Shown here in pieces: positions 1 through 5,387 of a stretch of 5,387 bases of DNA. The notes below the pieces were generated by a model. It was given only the letters and a program-made list of their open reading frames with translations, had not been told where the DNA came from and did not search any database. The stretch's first letter is position 1; each line of letters begins with the position of its first letter. Origin of the DNA: an uncultured Woeseiaceae bacterium. Its GTDB lineage: Bacteria; Pseudomonadota; Gammaproteobacteria; Woeseiales; Woeseiaceae. The stretch covers positions 1 to 5,387 of the forward strand of contig CAMYMP010000093.1 of the NCBI GenBank assembly GCA_947259435.1. The letters run 5' to 3'. Made by a program: the position numbers and the translations under genes.

Positions 1-335
1 AGGGTTGGCTGCAAGCGGAGAGGCAGGGGTTCCAGGCTCGGGCAAAAGGAGACGCCGTGCTCGCGCTGGCACTCGTGCATCATCTCGCAATCGCCAGGAA
101 CCTCCCGCTCGAGCAGGTCATCGGCTGGCTGACAGCGATGGCGCCGCAGGGCGTCCTGGAGTTTGTTCCGAAGTCAGACCCGATGGTGCAGCGCCTGCTA
201 CAATTACGTGAGGATTTGTTCGACGACTACGACAGCACGATTTTCGAAAATCTCCTCGGCAAAGTTGCCCGGATCGTGCGCAGCGAACAGGTTTCGTCGA
301 GCGGTCGCAAACTATACTGGTTTGATCGTGCCTAG
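1..335 (+). CDS. class I SAM-dependent methyltransferase, C-terminal part (5' end outside window)
   Basis: The last 110 residues of a protein that begins before the window; the codon frame starts at base 3 and ends at a TAG at 333-335. An internal GTG at 57 is a Val codon inside a conserved segment (DAVLALALVHHLAI, bases 51-92), not a start, because the frame is open and family-like back to the edge. Other recognisable pieces are WLTAMAPQGVLEFVPKSDPM (bases 126-185), then a stretch beginning MVQRLLQLREDLF, and the closing RKLYWFDRA. By recall these match the C-terminal part of a Rossmann-fold methyltransferase family found in proteobacterial envelope or polysaccharide loci; the SAM-binding glycine motif would lie upstream and is not visible. 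The family would transfer a methyl group from SAM to an acceptor that cannot be told from this fragment. The end overlaps the GTG of the next gene by 8 nt, suggesting translational coupling and joint action. Family call fairly sure; substrate unknown. Confidence 0.8.
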   Translation, partial: GWLQAERQGFQARAKGDAVLALALVHHLAIARNLPLEQVIGWLTAMAPQGVLEFVPKSDPMVQRLLQLREDLFDDYDSTIFENLLGKVARIVRSEQVSSSGRKLYWFDRA

Positions 336-2091
336 CGCGACACGACTCATACGCCAGGGACTTCAACCTGCCGCGCTCGCCGCGATCTCGCTCCTGACGA
401 TCGGGTGTTTCGCGGTCCTGTCTATCTATGCCGGCAACAGCGATGAATTCATAGCACCATTCGGCAAGCTCCTGCTTGTCTACGCGCCGTACCTGCTCTC
501 CCTGACTATTGGTGCCGGGGTACTCGGCATCATGATGACTGCCGAAGGCGCCCTCCGCTACAAGGCCATCCTCTCAGCAGTGGCCATACTGGTTTGGCTG
601 CAAGGCAATATTCTGCTTTGGGATTATGGCAGCCTGGATGGCCGTAGTATTGACTGGATGTCTGCCGACTGGCGCGGCGTGCTCGACCTCTCTATCTGGA
701 TAATCTTAGTCACGCTCGCAATCACTGCGTACAAGCGAATCGGCACGGTGCTGGTCATTGCTGCTATTGCGACATTGCCGATTCAGGCCGTCAATTCTGC
801 TGTGACCATCATATCGAGCCCCGCGGAACTCAGCGGCGCAGGCAGTATCGATATCGACCCGCGCGCCCGTGACGCATTATTCAGTTTCTCGAGTACGAGC
901 AACGTCGTGCACATCGTGATGGATGGTTTTCAGTCGGATATCTTCGCCGAGATCGTCGACGATTATCCGGATCGCGATCTCCGCGGTGAACTACGCGGTT
1001 TCACGTTTTTTGCGGAACATCTCGGCGTCTATCCGTATACACAGTTGACTATGCCCGCGATGCTGAGCGGAAAGCTCTACCGCAATGACATTCCCGTGGA
1101 CGATTTCGTTCGCGGCACCCTGCAAGGTAATACGATTCTCAACGCCGCTTTCAAAGCCGGCCATGAAGTCGATATCGCTGCTCAGATCAGCCTCGCGAAT
1201 ATCTACGGAATCAGTAACGTCAGTCATTCATACGGAATAACTCCGAGCGACCACGTTTCGGTACGGGACTACACGCTGAACGACGCAGCCAAACTGATCG
1301 ATCTGGCTCTGTTCCGCGTCGTCCCGCATTTCGCCAAAGCCTTAGTCTATCGGGACCAGCTGTGGGTATTTCAGGGGCGCATACGCGCCGAATCCTATTT
1401 GCAGCTTCAGTATTTTTCCGACCTGGCGTTTTTGCGACAGCTTGCGGAGAGAATGTCCGTCAGTCGCGACATGCCAGTGTACAAATTGATTCATGTAATG
1501 CTAAGCCATCGACCGACCGTCGGTAACGAGCAATGTCAATATGACGGTCAGCACTCATTGAGTCGGGCGAACGTCACGAAACAGGCGCGCTGCGGTTTGC
1601 TTGCCGTGCTCGATGTTTTGCAGCGCATGAAGGAGCTGGGCATTTACGACGAGAGTCTCATCGTGTTGATGGGCGACCACGGAGCGTGGGTGCCGGTAGA
1701 CACGCTGCGCAACGGTGAGGCCGAGGCTGCAGACGTCACCGCATTGACCGTCGCGATGGCGATGCCGGTTCTCGCCATCAAGCGGCCCGGCGACGACGCT
1801 GCATTTCAGATATCCACAGCGCCGACGTCGATTGTCGATGTGCCGGCGACGATTGATGAAATAATGAATCTCGGGGCTGATCTCGACGGCGTGTCCGTAT
1901 TTGAGATCGGCCCGGATACAAAGAGGACGCGTACCCATCTGACGTACGGCTACGGCATCAATCCCAAGGCGAAAGGATTTCTTTTTCCAATGCACGAATA
2001 CAGCGTCCGGGGAAGCCCGCTTGACGCTGGCGCGTGGCAGCGGCAAGCGCGACATGTAGCCGGGAGCATCGTTACGGCGGAGAGCGATTAA
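328..2091 (+). CDS. membrane-anchored sulfatase/phosphoethanolamine-transferase-like hydrolase or transferase
   Basis: A 587-residue protein from GTG 328. The frame is open further upstream (to an ATG at 163), but that part runs over the methyltransferase in another frame and is not family-like; GTG 328 gives a short N-terminus followed directly by the first helix, although no clear Shine-Dalgarno is visible. Five hydrophobic segments sit at about 14-35, 45-70, 79-97, 117-135 and 138-162. Between helices 3 and 4 is the segment WLQGNILLWDYG (90-101). From about 190 on lies a periplasmic alkaline-phosphatase-superfamily domain: Asp199 in VHIVMDGF as metal ligand, Thr238 in YPYTQLTMPAML as likely nucleophile, His389 and His394 in HVMLSHRP, and Asp450-His451 in MGDHG. 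The sulfatase C/S-x-P-x-R formylglycine motif is absent, so a Thr-based transferase or hydrolase (like EptA or LtaS) is likelier than a true sulfatase. Cys403 and Cys422 are the only periplasmic cysteines and could form a disulfide. Probably modifies a lipid or glycan at the outer face of the inner membrane; the donor and acceptor are unknown. Confidence 0.85.
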   Translation: MPSATRLIRQGLQPAALAAISLLTIGCFAVLSIYAGNSDEFIAPFGKLLLVYAPYLLSLTIGAGVLGIMMTAEGALRYKAILSAVAILVWLQGNILLWDYGSLDGRSIDWMSADWRGVLDLSIWIILVTLAITAYKRIGTVLVIAAIATLPIQAVNSAVTIISSPAELSGAGSIDIDPRARDALFSFSSTSNVVHIVMDGFQSDIFAEIVDDYPDRDLRGELRGFTFFAEHLGVYPYTQLTMPAMLSGKLYRNDIPVDDFVRGTLQGNTILNAAFKAGHEVDIAAQISLANIYGISNVSHSYGITPSDHVSVRDYTLNDAAKLIDLALFRVVPHFAKALVYRDQLWVFQGRIRAESYLQLQYFSDLAFLRQLAERMSVSRDMPVYKLIHVMLSHRPTVGNEQCQYDGQHSLSRANVTKQARCGLLAVLDVLQRMKELGIYDESLIVLMGDHGAWVPVDTLRNGEAEAADVTALTVAMAMPVLAIKRPGDDAAFQISTAPTSIVDVPATIDEIMNLGADLDGVSVFEIGPDTKRTRTHLTYGYGINPKAKGFLFPMHEYSVRGSPLDAGAWQRQARHVAGSIVTAESD

Positions 2092-2104
2092 CGCCTGCGC
2101 GACC

Positions 2105-2926
2105 TCAAATCGCCGAACTCACCTCACTCAGAACACGTCCGCAATCCGCATCGACTTTGAGAGCGGCAATGTCATCTGCGCGCGTCCGCCCCTGATTGAC
2201 GATGGCGATGGGCTTGTTCTGCTCGGAAGTCCACCGCGCGAAACGAAATCCCGAAAATACCATCAGCGAGGAACCTACAACGAGCAATGCGTCGACCCGG
2301 CCGATTGCATCCTTTGCATTTTGTACCCGTTCTTTCGGCACGGTTTCACCAAACATCACGACGTCAGGCTTGACGATGCCGCCGCATTCGGTGCAATCCG
2401 GAACCGTAAAGCTCAGGTGGCTGCCGGCGGCGAGTTCAGCATCACCGTCTGGTGTGTAACGAAACGCCTCTGCGCGCCAGCCCGGATTCGCATCACGAAG
2501 ATCTCGCTGATACTCGGAGCGGGCGTGTGCCCTGTCGCAGCTTAGACAGCGGACCTTGCTCAGGTCACCGTGCAGTTCGATGACACGACGACTGCCGGCT
2601 TCATGATGCAGCCGATCCACATTCTGCGTAATCAGTGTGTCGACCAAACCCGTCGCTTCCAGATCAGCCAGAGCACGGTGCGCGGCATTCGGCCGGGCCG
2701 CCGAGAAGCTTTGCCAGCCAACGTAGCTCCGCGCCCAGTAACGCCTGCGGGAATTCGCGCTATTGACGAAGTCGCTGTACTGGATCGGTTGCGCCGGTTT
2801 CCAGACGCCGTTGCGGTCCCGGTAATCGGGAATGCCCGACGCCGTACTTACGCCGGCGCCGCTCAGGACGGCAATGGATTCGCACCCGGACAGGAAATCA
2901 GCGAGCGTTTTGCTCATCGTTGCCAC
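2105..2926 (-). CDS. NAD-dependent protein deacylase, class II (SIRT4-like) sirtuin
   Basis: A 273-residue Sir2-family enzyme, which uses NAD+ to remove acyl groups from lysine side chains, giving nicotinamide and O-acyl-ADP-ribose, in the cytoplasm. Visible motifs in order: GAGVSTASGIPDYR (23-36) for NAD binding, TQNVDRLH (100-107), catalytic His119 in ELHG, zinc ligands Cys127/Cys130 and Cys178/Cys181, VKPDVVMFGE (185-194) and GSS (218-220). The 47 residues between the two CxxC pairs are long, as is usual for the class II bacterial group. The GIPDYRD form also points to class II rather than to CobB (class III); the Tyr and Arg that mark desuccinylases are not evident. The start is uncertain: GTG at 2926 or an in-frame ATG at 2917, neither with a strong ribosome site; an ATG at 2934 is out of frame. 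It follows the aldolase by 26 nt and probably shares its transcript. Its end faces the transferase gene across 13 nt. Confidence 0.95.
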   Translation of the reverse strand: MATMSKTLADFLSGCESIAVLSGAGVSTASGIPDYRDRNGVWKPAQPIQYSDFVNSANSRRRYWARSYVGWQSFSAARPNAAHRALADLEATGLVDTLITQNVDRLHHEAGSRRVIELHGDLSKVRCLSCDRAHARSEYQRDLRDANPGWRAEAFRYTPDGDAELAAGSHLSFTVPDCTECGGIVKPDVVMFGETVPKERVQNAKDAIGRVDALLVVGSSLMVFSGFRFARWTSEQNKPIAIVNQGRTRADDIAALKVDADCGRVLSEVSSAI

Positions 2927-2952
2927 GCCGTCATTGCAGAACCAATGGCTTC

Positions 2953-3846
2953 TTAAGTGTTCGAAGCCTCGAAGATACTTGCGATTGACGCATCCAGCAT
3001 GGCGTTGAACTCAGCGTCGGACTGCTGTGCCTTCAGTCCCTCCGCCAGCGCTCGTGAGAAGCTCGCGACCATGCCATTTTGGCGCGACAAGCGATCATTC
3101 GCCTCCTCGCGTGAGTAGCCACCGGAAAGCGCAACGACTCGTGCAACGTTGGGATGTGCAACACAGTCCGCGTACAAATTGTCTTTCTCTGGCAAGGTTA
3201 GCTTGAGCATCACAATCTGGTCAGAGCCAAGACTGTTGAGCTCACTCATGATGCCAGCATGCAGAAGTTCTTCGGCCGCGGCTTTGTCGGGGCAGTGAAT
3301 GTCGACTTCCGGTTCAATGATCGGCACGAGACCCGCAGCAATAATCTGCCGGCCAATGTCGAACTGCTGCTTGACGACAGCATCGATTCCTTTCGCATTT
3401 GCCTGTTTGATGACGGATCGCATTTTGGTGCCAAAGACACCGTTTGCTTTTGCCCGCGCAAGAAGATCGTCGAGATCCGGCATCGGTTTCATGACTTGCG
3501 CGCCGTCTTGCTCGTCTGCAAGCCCTTTGTCGACCTTGAGGAACGGCAGGATGCTCTTCTCGTTCCACAGGTAAGCGGCGGTGGCCTGGCCTTCGACTTC
3601 ACGATCCATCGTATTTTCGAACAATATAGCGCCGAGAATTCGCTCGCCCGTAAATGCCGGGCTCGTCATGATTCGGCTGCGCATCGCATGCACGACGTCA
3701 AACATCTCGTCGTCGTTTGACCAGGCGTCTTCGGTGACGCCATAAAGGCCCAGGGCCTTCGGCGTGCTGCCGCCGCTCTGGTCGAGGGCTGCGATAAATC
3801 CCGGTCGGGTCCTGGCAATCTCAAGCTGCTGTTCGAATGTGCTCAC
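2953..3846 (-). CDS. fda: fructose-bisphosphate aldolase, class I
   Basis: A 297-residue enzyme cleaving fructose 1,6-bisphosphate to dihydroxyacetone phosphate and glyceraldehyde 3-phosphate (EC 4.1.2.13) by a Schiff base, without a metal. Length and motifs match the bacterial Fda type of Staphylococcus: FIAALDQSGGSTPKAL (17-32), MDREVEG (80-86), FLKVDKGL (102-109), GTKMR (139-143), VPIIEPEV (174-181), VMLKLT (212-217) with Lys215 as the probable Schiff-base lysine, and LSGGYSRE (240-247) for phosphate binding. The start is GTG 3846, giving MSTFEQQ and the normal family length, with a purine-rich GAGAAG 4 nt upstream. The frame stays open to 4143, but that Arg-rich extension is not family-like and is antisense to a likely lipoprotein gene. 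It is probably the first gene of a two-gene unit with the sirtuin; a TACAAT box near 3895 may be its promoter. Confidence 0.96.
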   Translation of the reverse strand: MSTFEQQLEIARTRPGFIAALDQSGGSTPKALGLYGVTEDAWSNDDEMFDVVHAMRSRIMTSPAFTGERILGAILFENTMDREVEGQATAAYLWNEKSILPFLKVDKGLADEQDGAQVMKPMPDLDDLLARAKANGVFGTKMRSVIKQANAKGIDAVVKQQFDIGRQIIAAGLVPIIEPEVDIHCPDKAAAEELLHAGIMSELNSLGSDQIVMLKLTLPEKDNLYADCVAHPNVARVVALSGGYSREEANDRLSRQNGMVASFSRALAEGLKAQQSDAEFNAMLDASIASIFEASNT

Positions 3847-3850
3847 TGTT

Positions 3851-3858
3851 CTTCTCTT
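3851..3858 (-). promoter_or_regulatory. ribosome binding site of the aldolase gene
   Basis: On the - strand a purine-only run, AAGAGAAG, ends 4 nt before GTG 3846. It is not a perfect anti-16S match, but it is the only Shine-Dalgarno-like stretch near the family-expected start, and so it supports choosing GTG 3846 over upstream in-frame codons. Confidence 0.5.
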
Positions 3859-3892
3859 TTCTCTGGTTGTGACTGGAAATTCCGAAGGCCGG

Positions 3893-3898
3893 ATTGTA
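3893..3898 (-). promoter_or_regulatory. candidate sigma-70 -10 box of the aldolase-sirtuin unit
   Basis: TACAAT on the - strand matches five of the six bases of TATAAT. It would place transcription start near 3886 and give a leader of about 40 nt before GTG 3846. The sequence 17 bp upstream (CGTGCA) is a poor -35, so the promoter may need an activator, and a 6-bp inverted repeat covers that spot. Inference only. Confidence 0.35.
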
Positions 3899-3908
3899 CA
3901 GGAAGCCC

Positions 3909-3924
3909 CGGCGTCTGCACGCCG
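3909..3924. repeat. 6-bp inverted repeat in the divergent intergenic region
   Basis: CGGCGT (3909-3914) and ACGCCG (3919-3924) are perfect inverted arms around a 4-nt CTGC spacer. The repeat lies where the -35 element of the candidate aldolase promoter should be, and upstream of the lipoprotein gene on the other strand. It could be an operator or a small leader hairpin of the lipoprotein transcript; no run of T follows, so it is not a terminator. Confidence 0.4.
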
Positions 3925-3955
3925 AAATCGACGACGTTGGTGTACGCGGGCGCCG

Positions 3956-3963
3956 AGGAAGGA
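3956..3963 (+). promoter_or_regulatory. strong ribosome binding site of the small lipoprotein gene
   Basis: AGGAAGGA ends 2 nt before ATG 3966, and its AGGA half sits 6 nt from the ATG. It is the best Shine-Dalgarno in the window. It is the main reason for choosing ATG 3966 instead of the in-frame codon at 3894. Confidence 0.6.
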
Positions 3964-3965
3964 AA

Positions 3966-4166
3966 ATGACGCCAAAAATCGGAAACTTAGGGCCCGCTGT
4001 GTGCACAGCCCTTGCACTCGCAAGGCTTGCTGGCTGCCCGCAATCGGACGCCTCCCCGGCCGATCAAGAGCCCGCGTCCGTTGCAGTGAACTGCGAAGGC
4101 TCCGTGGCGCCCGTCGCGCAGCCGGACGGGTTCGCCGAACCAAAGCCCGTTAGGGTGTTGAATTGA
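3966..4166 (+). CDS. small predicted lipoprotein (66 aa), function unknown
   Basis: The 66-residue product has a short basic start (Lys4), a moderately hydrophobic stretch (residues 8-22) and a lipobox Leu21-Ala22-Gly23-Cys24, so signal peptidase II would cut before Cys24 and leave a 42-residue lipid-anchored peptide. The mature part is rich in Pro, Ala and acidic residues, begins PQSDASPADQEP and holds one further cysteine (Cys43). Arg20 inside the hydrophobic stretch is unusual for a signal peptide and lowers confidence. A strong ribosome site precedes the ATG. The gene is divergent from the aldolase, 119 nt apart, and the same DNA read on the - strand gives only an Arg-rich shadow frame. 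I recognise no family; many proteobacteria carry short orphan lipoproteins like this. The alternative is a chance open frame. Confidence 0.55.
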   Translation: MTPKIGNLGPAVCTALALARLAGCPQSDASPADQEPASVAVNCEGSVAPVAQPDGFAEPKPVRVLN

Positions 4167-4190
4167 GAACTGCGTGCGTCATTGAGTAAG

Positions 4191-4222
4191 TCGAATGCAG
4201 TTAAACTCGTCTCTGCATTCGA
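4191..4222. repeat. perfect 10-bp inverted repeat between the two small + strand genes
   Basis: TCGAATGCAG (4191-4200) and CTGCATTCGA (4213-4222) are exact inverted arms around a 12-nt AT-rich loop. In RNA this would be a stable hairpin starting 25 nt after the lipoprotein stop and ending 8 nt before the AGGA of the next gene. Neither strand has a T run after the stem, so a classical intrinsic terminator is unlikely. The loop contains TAAACT, a weak -10-like hexamer, so the arms might flank a promoter as an operator. Role unknown. Confidence 0.6.
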
Positions 4223-4243
4223 AACGTATCAGGACGAACAGAT

Positions 4244-4423
4244 ATGAAGGTAATATTGATAGCCTGGTTTATCACCTCCGGTGACACATCAGGTACATCA
4301 TTGAGCGTCGAATTCGACACACTCGAGGCTTGTACGCGCGCCGGGCTGGCGCTTGAAGAGGCAGGGAGCAAGGGGGCCGGCAAGAACGTCAAATGGCGGT
4401 ATATCTGCACGCCTGCCGGGTAA
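4244..4423 (+). CDS. small exported or anchored hypothetical protein with two cysteines (59 aa)
   Basis: ATG 4244 to TAA 4421-4423, preceded by AGGA at 4231-4234 (9 nt away). The protein starts MKVILIAWFI, a short hydrophobic segment after one Lys, as in a weak signal peptide or N-terminal anchor. The rest has the pattern VEFDTLEACTRAGLALEE (22-39) and ends WRYICTPAG (51-59). Cys30 and Cys55 could form a disulfide in the periplasm. The layout of hydrophobic start, EFD...AC..AG helix, and closing W..C.P resembles short uncharacterised proteins seen in many proteobacteria and their phages; this is recall of a pattern, not an assigned family. It is short enough to be dropped by common length cut-offs. 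It follows the lipoprotein by 77 nt with an inverted repeat between, so it may have its own expression signal. No function is proposed. Confidence 0.6.
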   Translation: MKVILIAWFITSGDTSGTSLSVEFDTLEACTRAGLALEEAGSKGAGKNVKWRYICTPAG

Positions 4424-4472
4424 CGGATACGGACGCGCCGATCCGATTGCCGGCGAGGCAAGACTCCTGATG

Positions 4473-4604
4473 CTAGTCGCGCTGACGGCGAAGGTATGCC
4501 CGCACGGCGAGTATGTCGCCGACCGCGATCAGCAGCAGTAAGATACGACCCGCGAAATCATCGATGACATTGTGGTTCTTAGCTACTGAATGCGCCGCAC
4601 TCAC
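4473..4604 (-). CDS. possible 43-aa single-pass membrane peptide overlapping the dehydrogenase stop
   Basis: On the - strand the dehydrogenase ends CCG TGA, and a GTG at 4604-4602 overlaps this stop as GTGA, the arrangement seen in many translationally coupled genes. The frame runs 43 codons to TAG at 4473-4475. The product starts MSAAHSVAKNHNVIDDF, then has a hydrophobic segment ILLLLIAVGDILAV (21-34), and ends in a basic tail AYLRRQRD (36-43), which fits an inner-membrane helix with a cytoplasmic C-terminus under the positive-inside rule. Asp30 within the helix is unusual. No Shine-Dalgarno is visible, so it would depend on coupling. A run of CTG codons contributes the leucines, so a chance frame is quite possible. 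I know no family for it. Confidence 0.35.
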   Translation of the reverse strand: MSAAHSVAKNHNVIDDFAGRILLLLIAVGDILAVRAYLRRQRD

Positions 4605-5387
4605 GGCCAGATATCGCGTTGCAGCACGACCGTTGCGATTCTCTCGATCGCGGCAACCAGCGCCGCGTCACGCAGGGTCGGACCCACACGATTTCCATTG
4701 AAACCCTCATTGTGCCGCTCGTTCAGAGCCGTCCAACGATCGAATATGTCGTCAATAGCACCAACCATTCGTTTTCTGAGCTTGCGGTCGACTTTGTCGA
4801 GATCCCATTTCTGGTTCTCGAGGTTCTGCACCCATTCGAAGTAACTGACGACGACACCGCCGGCGTTGGCAACGATGTCCGGCAACACCACAATGTTCCT
4901 TTCCTGCACGATCTTGTCGGCCGCTGCCGTCAACGGACCGTTCGCAAGTTCCACGATCAGTCTGGCTTTGAGGTTGGCCGCGTTGTCCTCCCGAATCTGG
5001 CACTCGAGCGCGGCCGGAATGAGGATGTCGCAGTCATAAACCAGCAATTCGGCGTTTCCGATGTCAGTGGCCTCCGCAAAGCCGATCACACTACCAGTCT
5101 TGTTCTTGTGCACCAGCACCTGTTCCGAATCCAGCCCGCCGTCGTTACAGATTCCTCCGCGAGAATCGCTGACCGCCACGATTCGGGCACCCGCTTCCTG
5201 AAACAGGCGAGCTGCAGTCGCGCCTGCGTTGCCATAACCCTGCACCGCCACACGCATGCCATCGAGCGCTTGCATGCCAGGGACGACTCCGCGCTTCAGC
5301 AGCTGCTCTGTGGCGTACAAACCGCCTCTTGCAGTCGCTTCGTCGCGGCCAACCGAGCCACCGATTTCCAATGGTTTGCCAGTGACG
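4601..5387 (-). CDS. Glu/Leu/Phe/Val dehydrogenase, probably glutamate dehydrogenase (5' end outside window)
   Basis: The C-terminal 261 residues of an oxidative deaminase for amino acids, most likely L-glutamate + NAD(P)+ to 2-oxoglutarate + ammonium, linking nitrogen metabolism to the TCA cycle. The frame is open to the window edge (first full codon at 5386) and reads VTGKPLEIGGSVGRDEATAR, typical of the middle of the family, so the TTG at 5371 is not a start. Counting visible residues, the Rossmann loop GYGNAG is at 50-55, AVSDSRGG at 71-78, VELANGP at 145-151, LPDIVANAGG at 168-177 and YFEWVQN at 182-188; these are hallmarks of the hexameric glutamate dehydrogenase group of about 420 residues. 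The catalytic Lys and Asp would lie in the missing N-terminal part. Asp74 after the second strand may favour NAD, but cofactor use cannot be settled here. ANGPLTAAA replaces the more usual ANGPTTPEA, a mild variation. The stop is TGA at 4601-4603. Confidence 0.93.
   Translation of the reverse strand, partial: VTGKPLEIGGSVGRDEATARGGLYATEQLLKRGVVPGMQALDGMRVAVQGYGNAGATAARLFQEAGARIVAVSDSRGGICNDGGLDSEQVLVHKNKTGSVIGFAEATDIGNAELLVYDCDILIPAALECQIREDNAANLKARLIVELANGPLTAAADKIVQERNIVVLPDIVANAGGVVVSYFEWVQNLENQKWDLDKVDRKLRKRMVGAIDDIFDRWTALNERHNEGFNGNRVGPTLRDAALVAAIERIATVVLQRDIWP

Noticed and set aside
163..327. Upstream in-frame extension of the transferase gene to ATG 163
   Set aside because: It runs entirely over the conserved methyltransferase in another frame, is rich in Arg, Cys and Ser, and is not family-like; GTG 328 leads straight into the first membrane helix.
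1555..2055. 166-codon antisense frame opposite the transferase
   Set aside because: His- and Arg-rich composition typical of a shadow of a GC-rich gene; no start context or motif.
2092..2104. Bidirectional terminator between the convergent transferase and sirtuin genes
   Set aside because: The gap is only 13 nt and I find no stem with a T run there or just inside either gene.
3847..4143. 99-codon N-terminal extension of the aldolase
   Set aside because: Arg-rich and unlike any aldolase; GTG 3846 gives the usual length of about 297 residues and has a purine-rich site upstream. The extension is antisense to the lipoprotein candidate.
4307..4318. 12-bp perfect palindrome GTCGAATTCGAC
   Set aside because: It lies within the 59-aa coding region and encodes the VEFD segment; a single palindrome of this size with no second copy is weak evidence of a site.
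4424..4455. Short hairpins CGGAT/ATCCG and CGCCG/CGGCG after the 59-aa stop as a terminator
   Set aside because: Only 5-bp stems with loops of 10-12 nt and no T tract on either strand; not convincing as an intrinsic terminator.
4353..4541. + strand frame of 62 codons including a 23-codon ATG frame from 4470
   Set aside because: It begins inside the 59-aa gene without a ribosome site and has no recognisable feature; it is also antisense to the 43-codon frame, which has the better start context.
4558..4567. 10-bp palindrome TCATCGATGA
   Set aside because: No loop, so it cannot form a useful hairpin, and it is not followed by a T run; probably chance.
5369..5371. TTG as the start of the dehydrogenase
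   Set aside because: The frame upstream to the window edge still reads a conserved family segment (VTGKP), so the true start is outside the window.

Overview
The window looks like chromosomal DNA from a moderately GC-rich Gram-negative bacterium, most likely a proteobacterium. The reasons are a multi-pass protein with a large periplasmic transferase domain, a lipobox-type lipoprotein, and the pairing of a class II sirtuin with a class I aldolase. A gammaproteobacterial origin is a guess. There is no mobile element, CRISPR array, tRNA or rRNA that I can see, and both ends of the window cut through genes.

Layout. On the + strand the window opens with the C-terminal part of a SAM-dependent methyltransferase (1-335). 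It overlaps by 8 nt the GTG start of a five-helix membrane protein with a sulfatase/alkaline-phosphatase-fold domain (328-2091); the two look co-translated and probably modify an envelope molecule. After a 13-nt convergent gap, the - strand carries a class II sirtuin deacylase (2105-2926). It lies 26 nt downstream of a class I fructose-bisphosphate aldolase (2953-3846), so these two look like an operon transcribed leftward from a promoter near 3895. Divergently, on the + strand, lie a predicted 66-aa lipoprotein (3966-4166) and a 59-aa small protein with two cysteines (4244-4423), separated by a spacer holding a perfect 10-bp inverted repeat. The right end is a Glu/Leu/Phe/Val dehydrogenase, probably glutamate dehydrogenase, on the - strand (4601-5387, N-terminus outside the window). 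A 43-codon reading frame for a possible single-pass membrane peptide starts in a GTGA overlap with its stop.

How the genes fit together. The - strand genes are central metabolism (glycolysis/gluconeogenesis and amino-acid nitrogen) plus a NAD-dependent protein deacylase that could report NAD status to metabolic enzymes; that link is inference from gene order. The + strand pair at the left is a separate envelope-related unit. I do not see a clear previously undescribed system. The points most worth a second look are the short genes at 3966-4604, the two inverted repeats beside them, the sirtuin-aldolase pairing, and the unknown acceptor of the methyltransferase/transferase pair.
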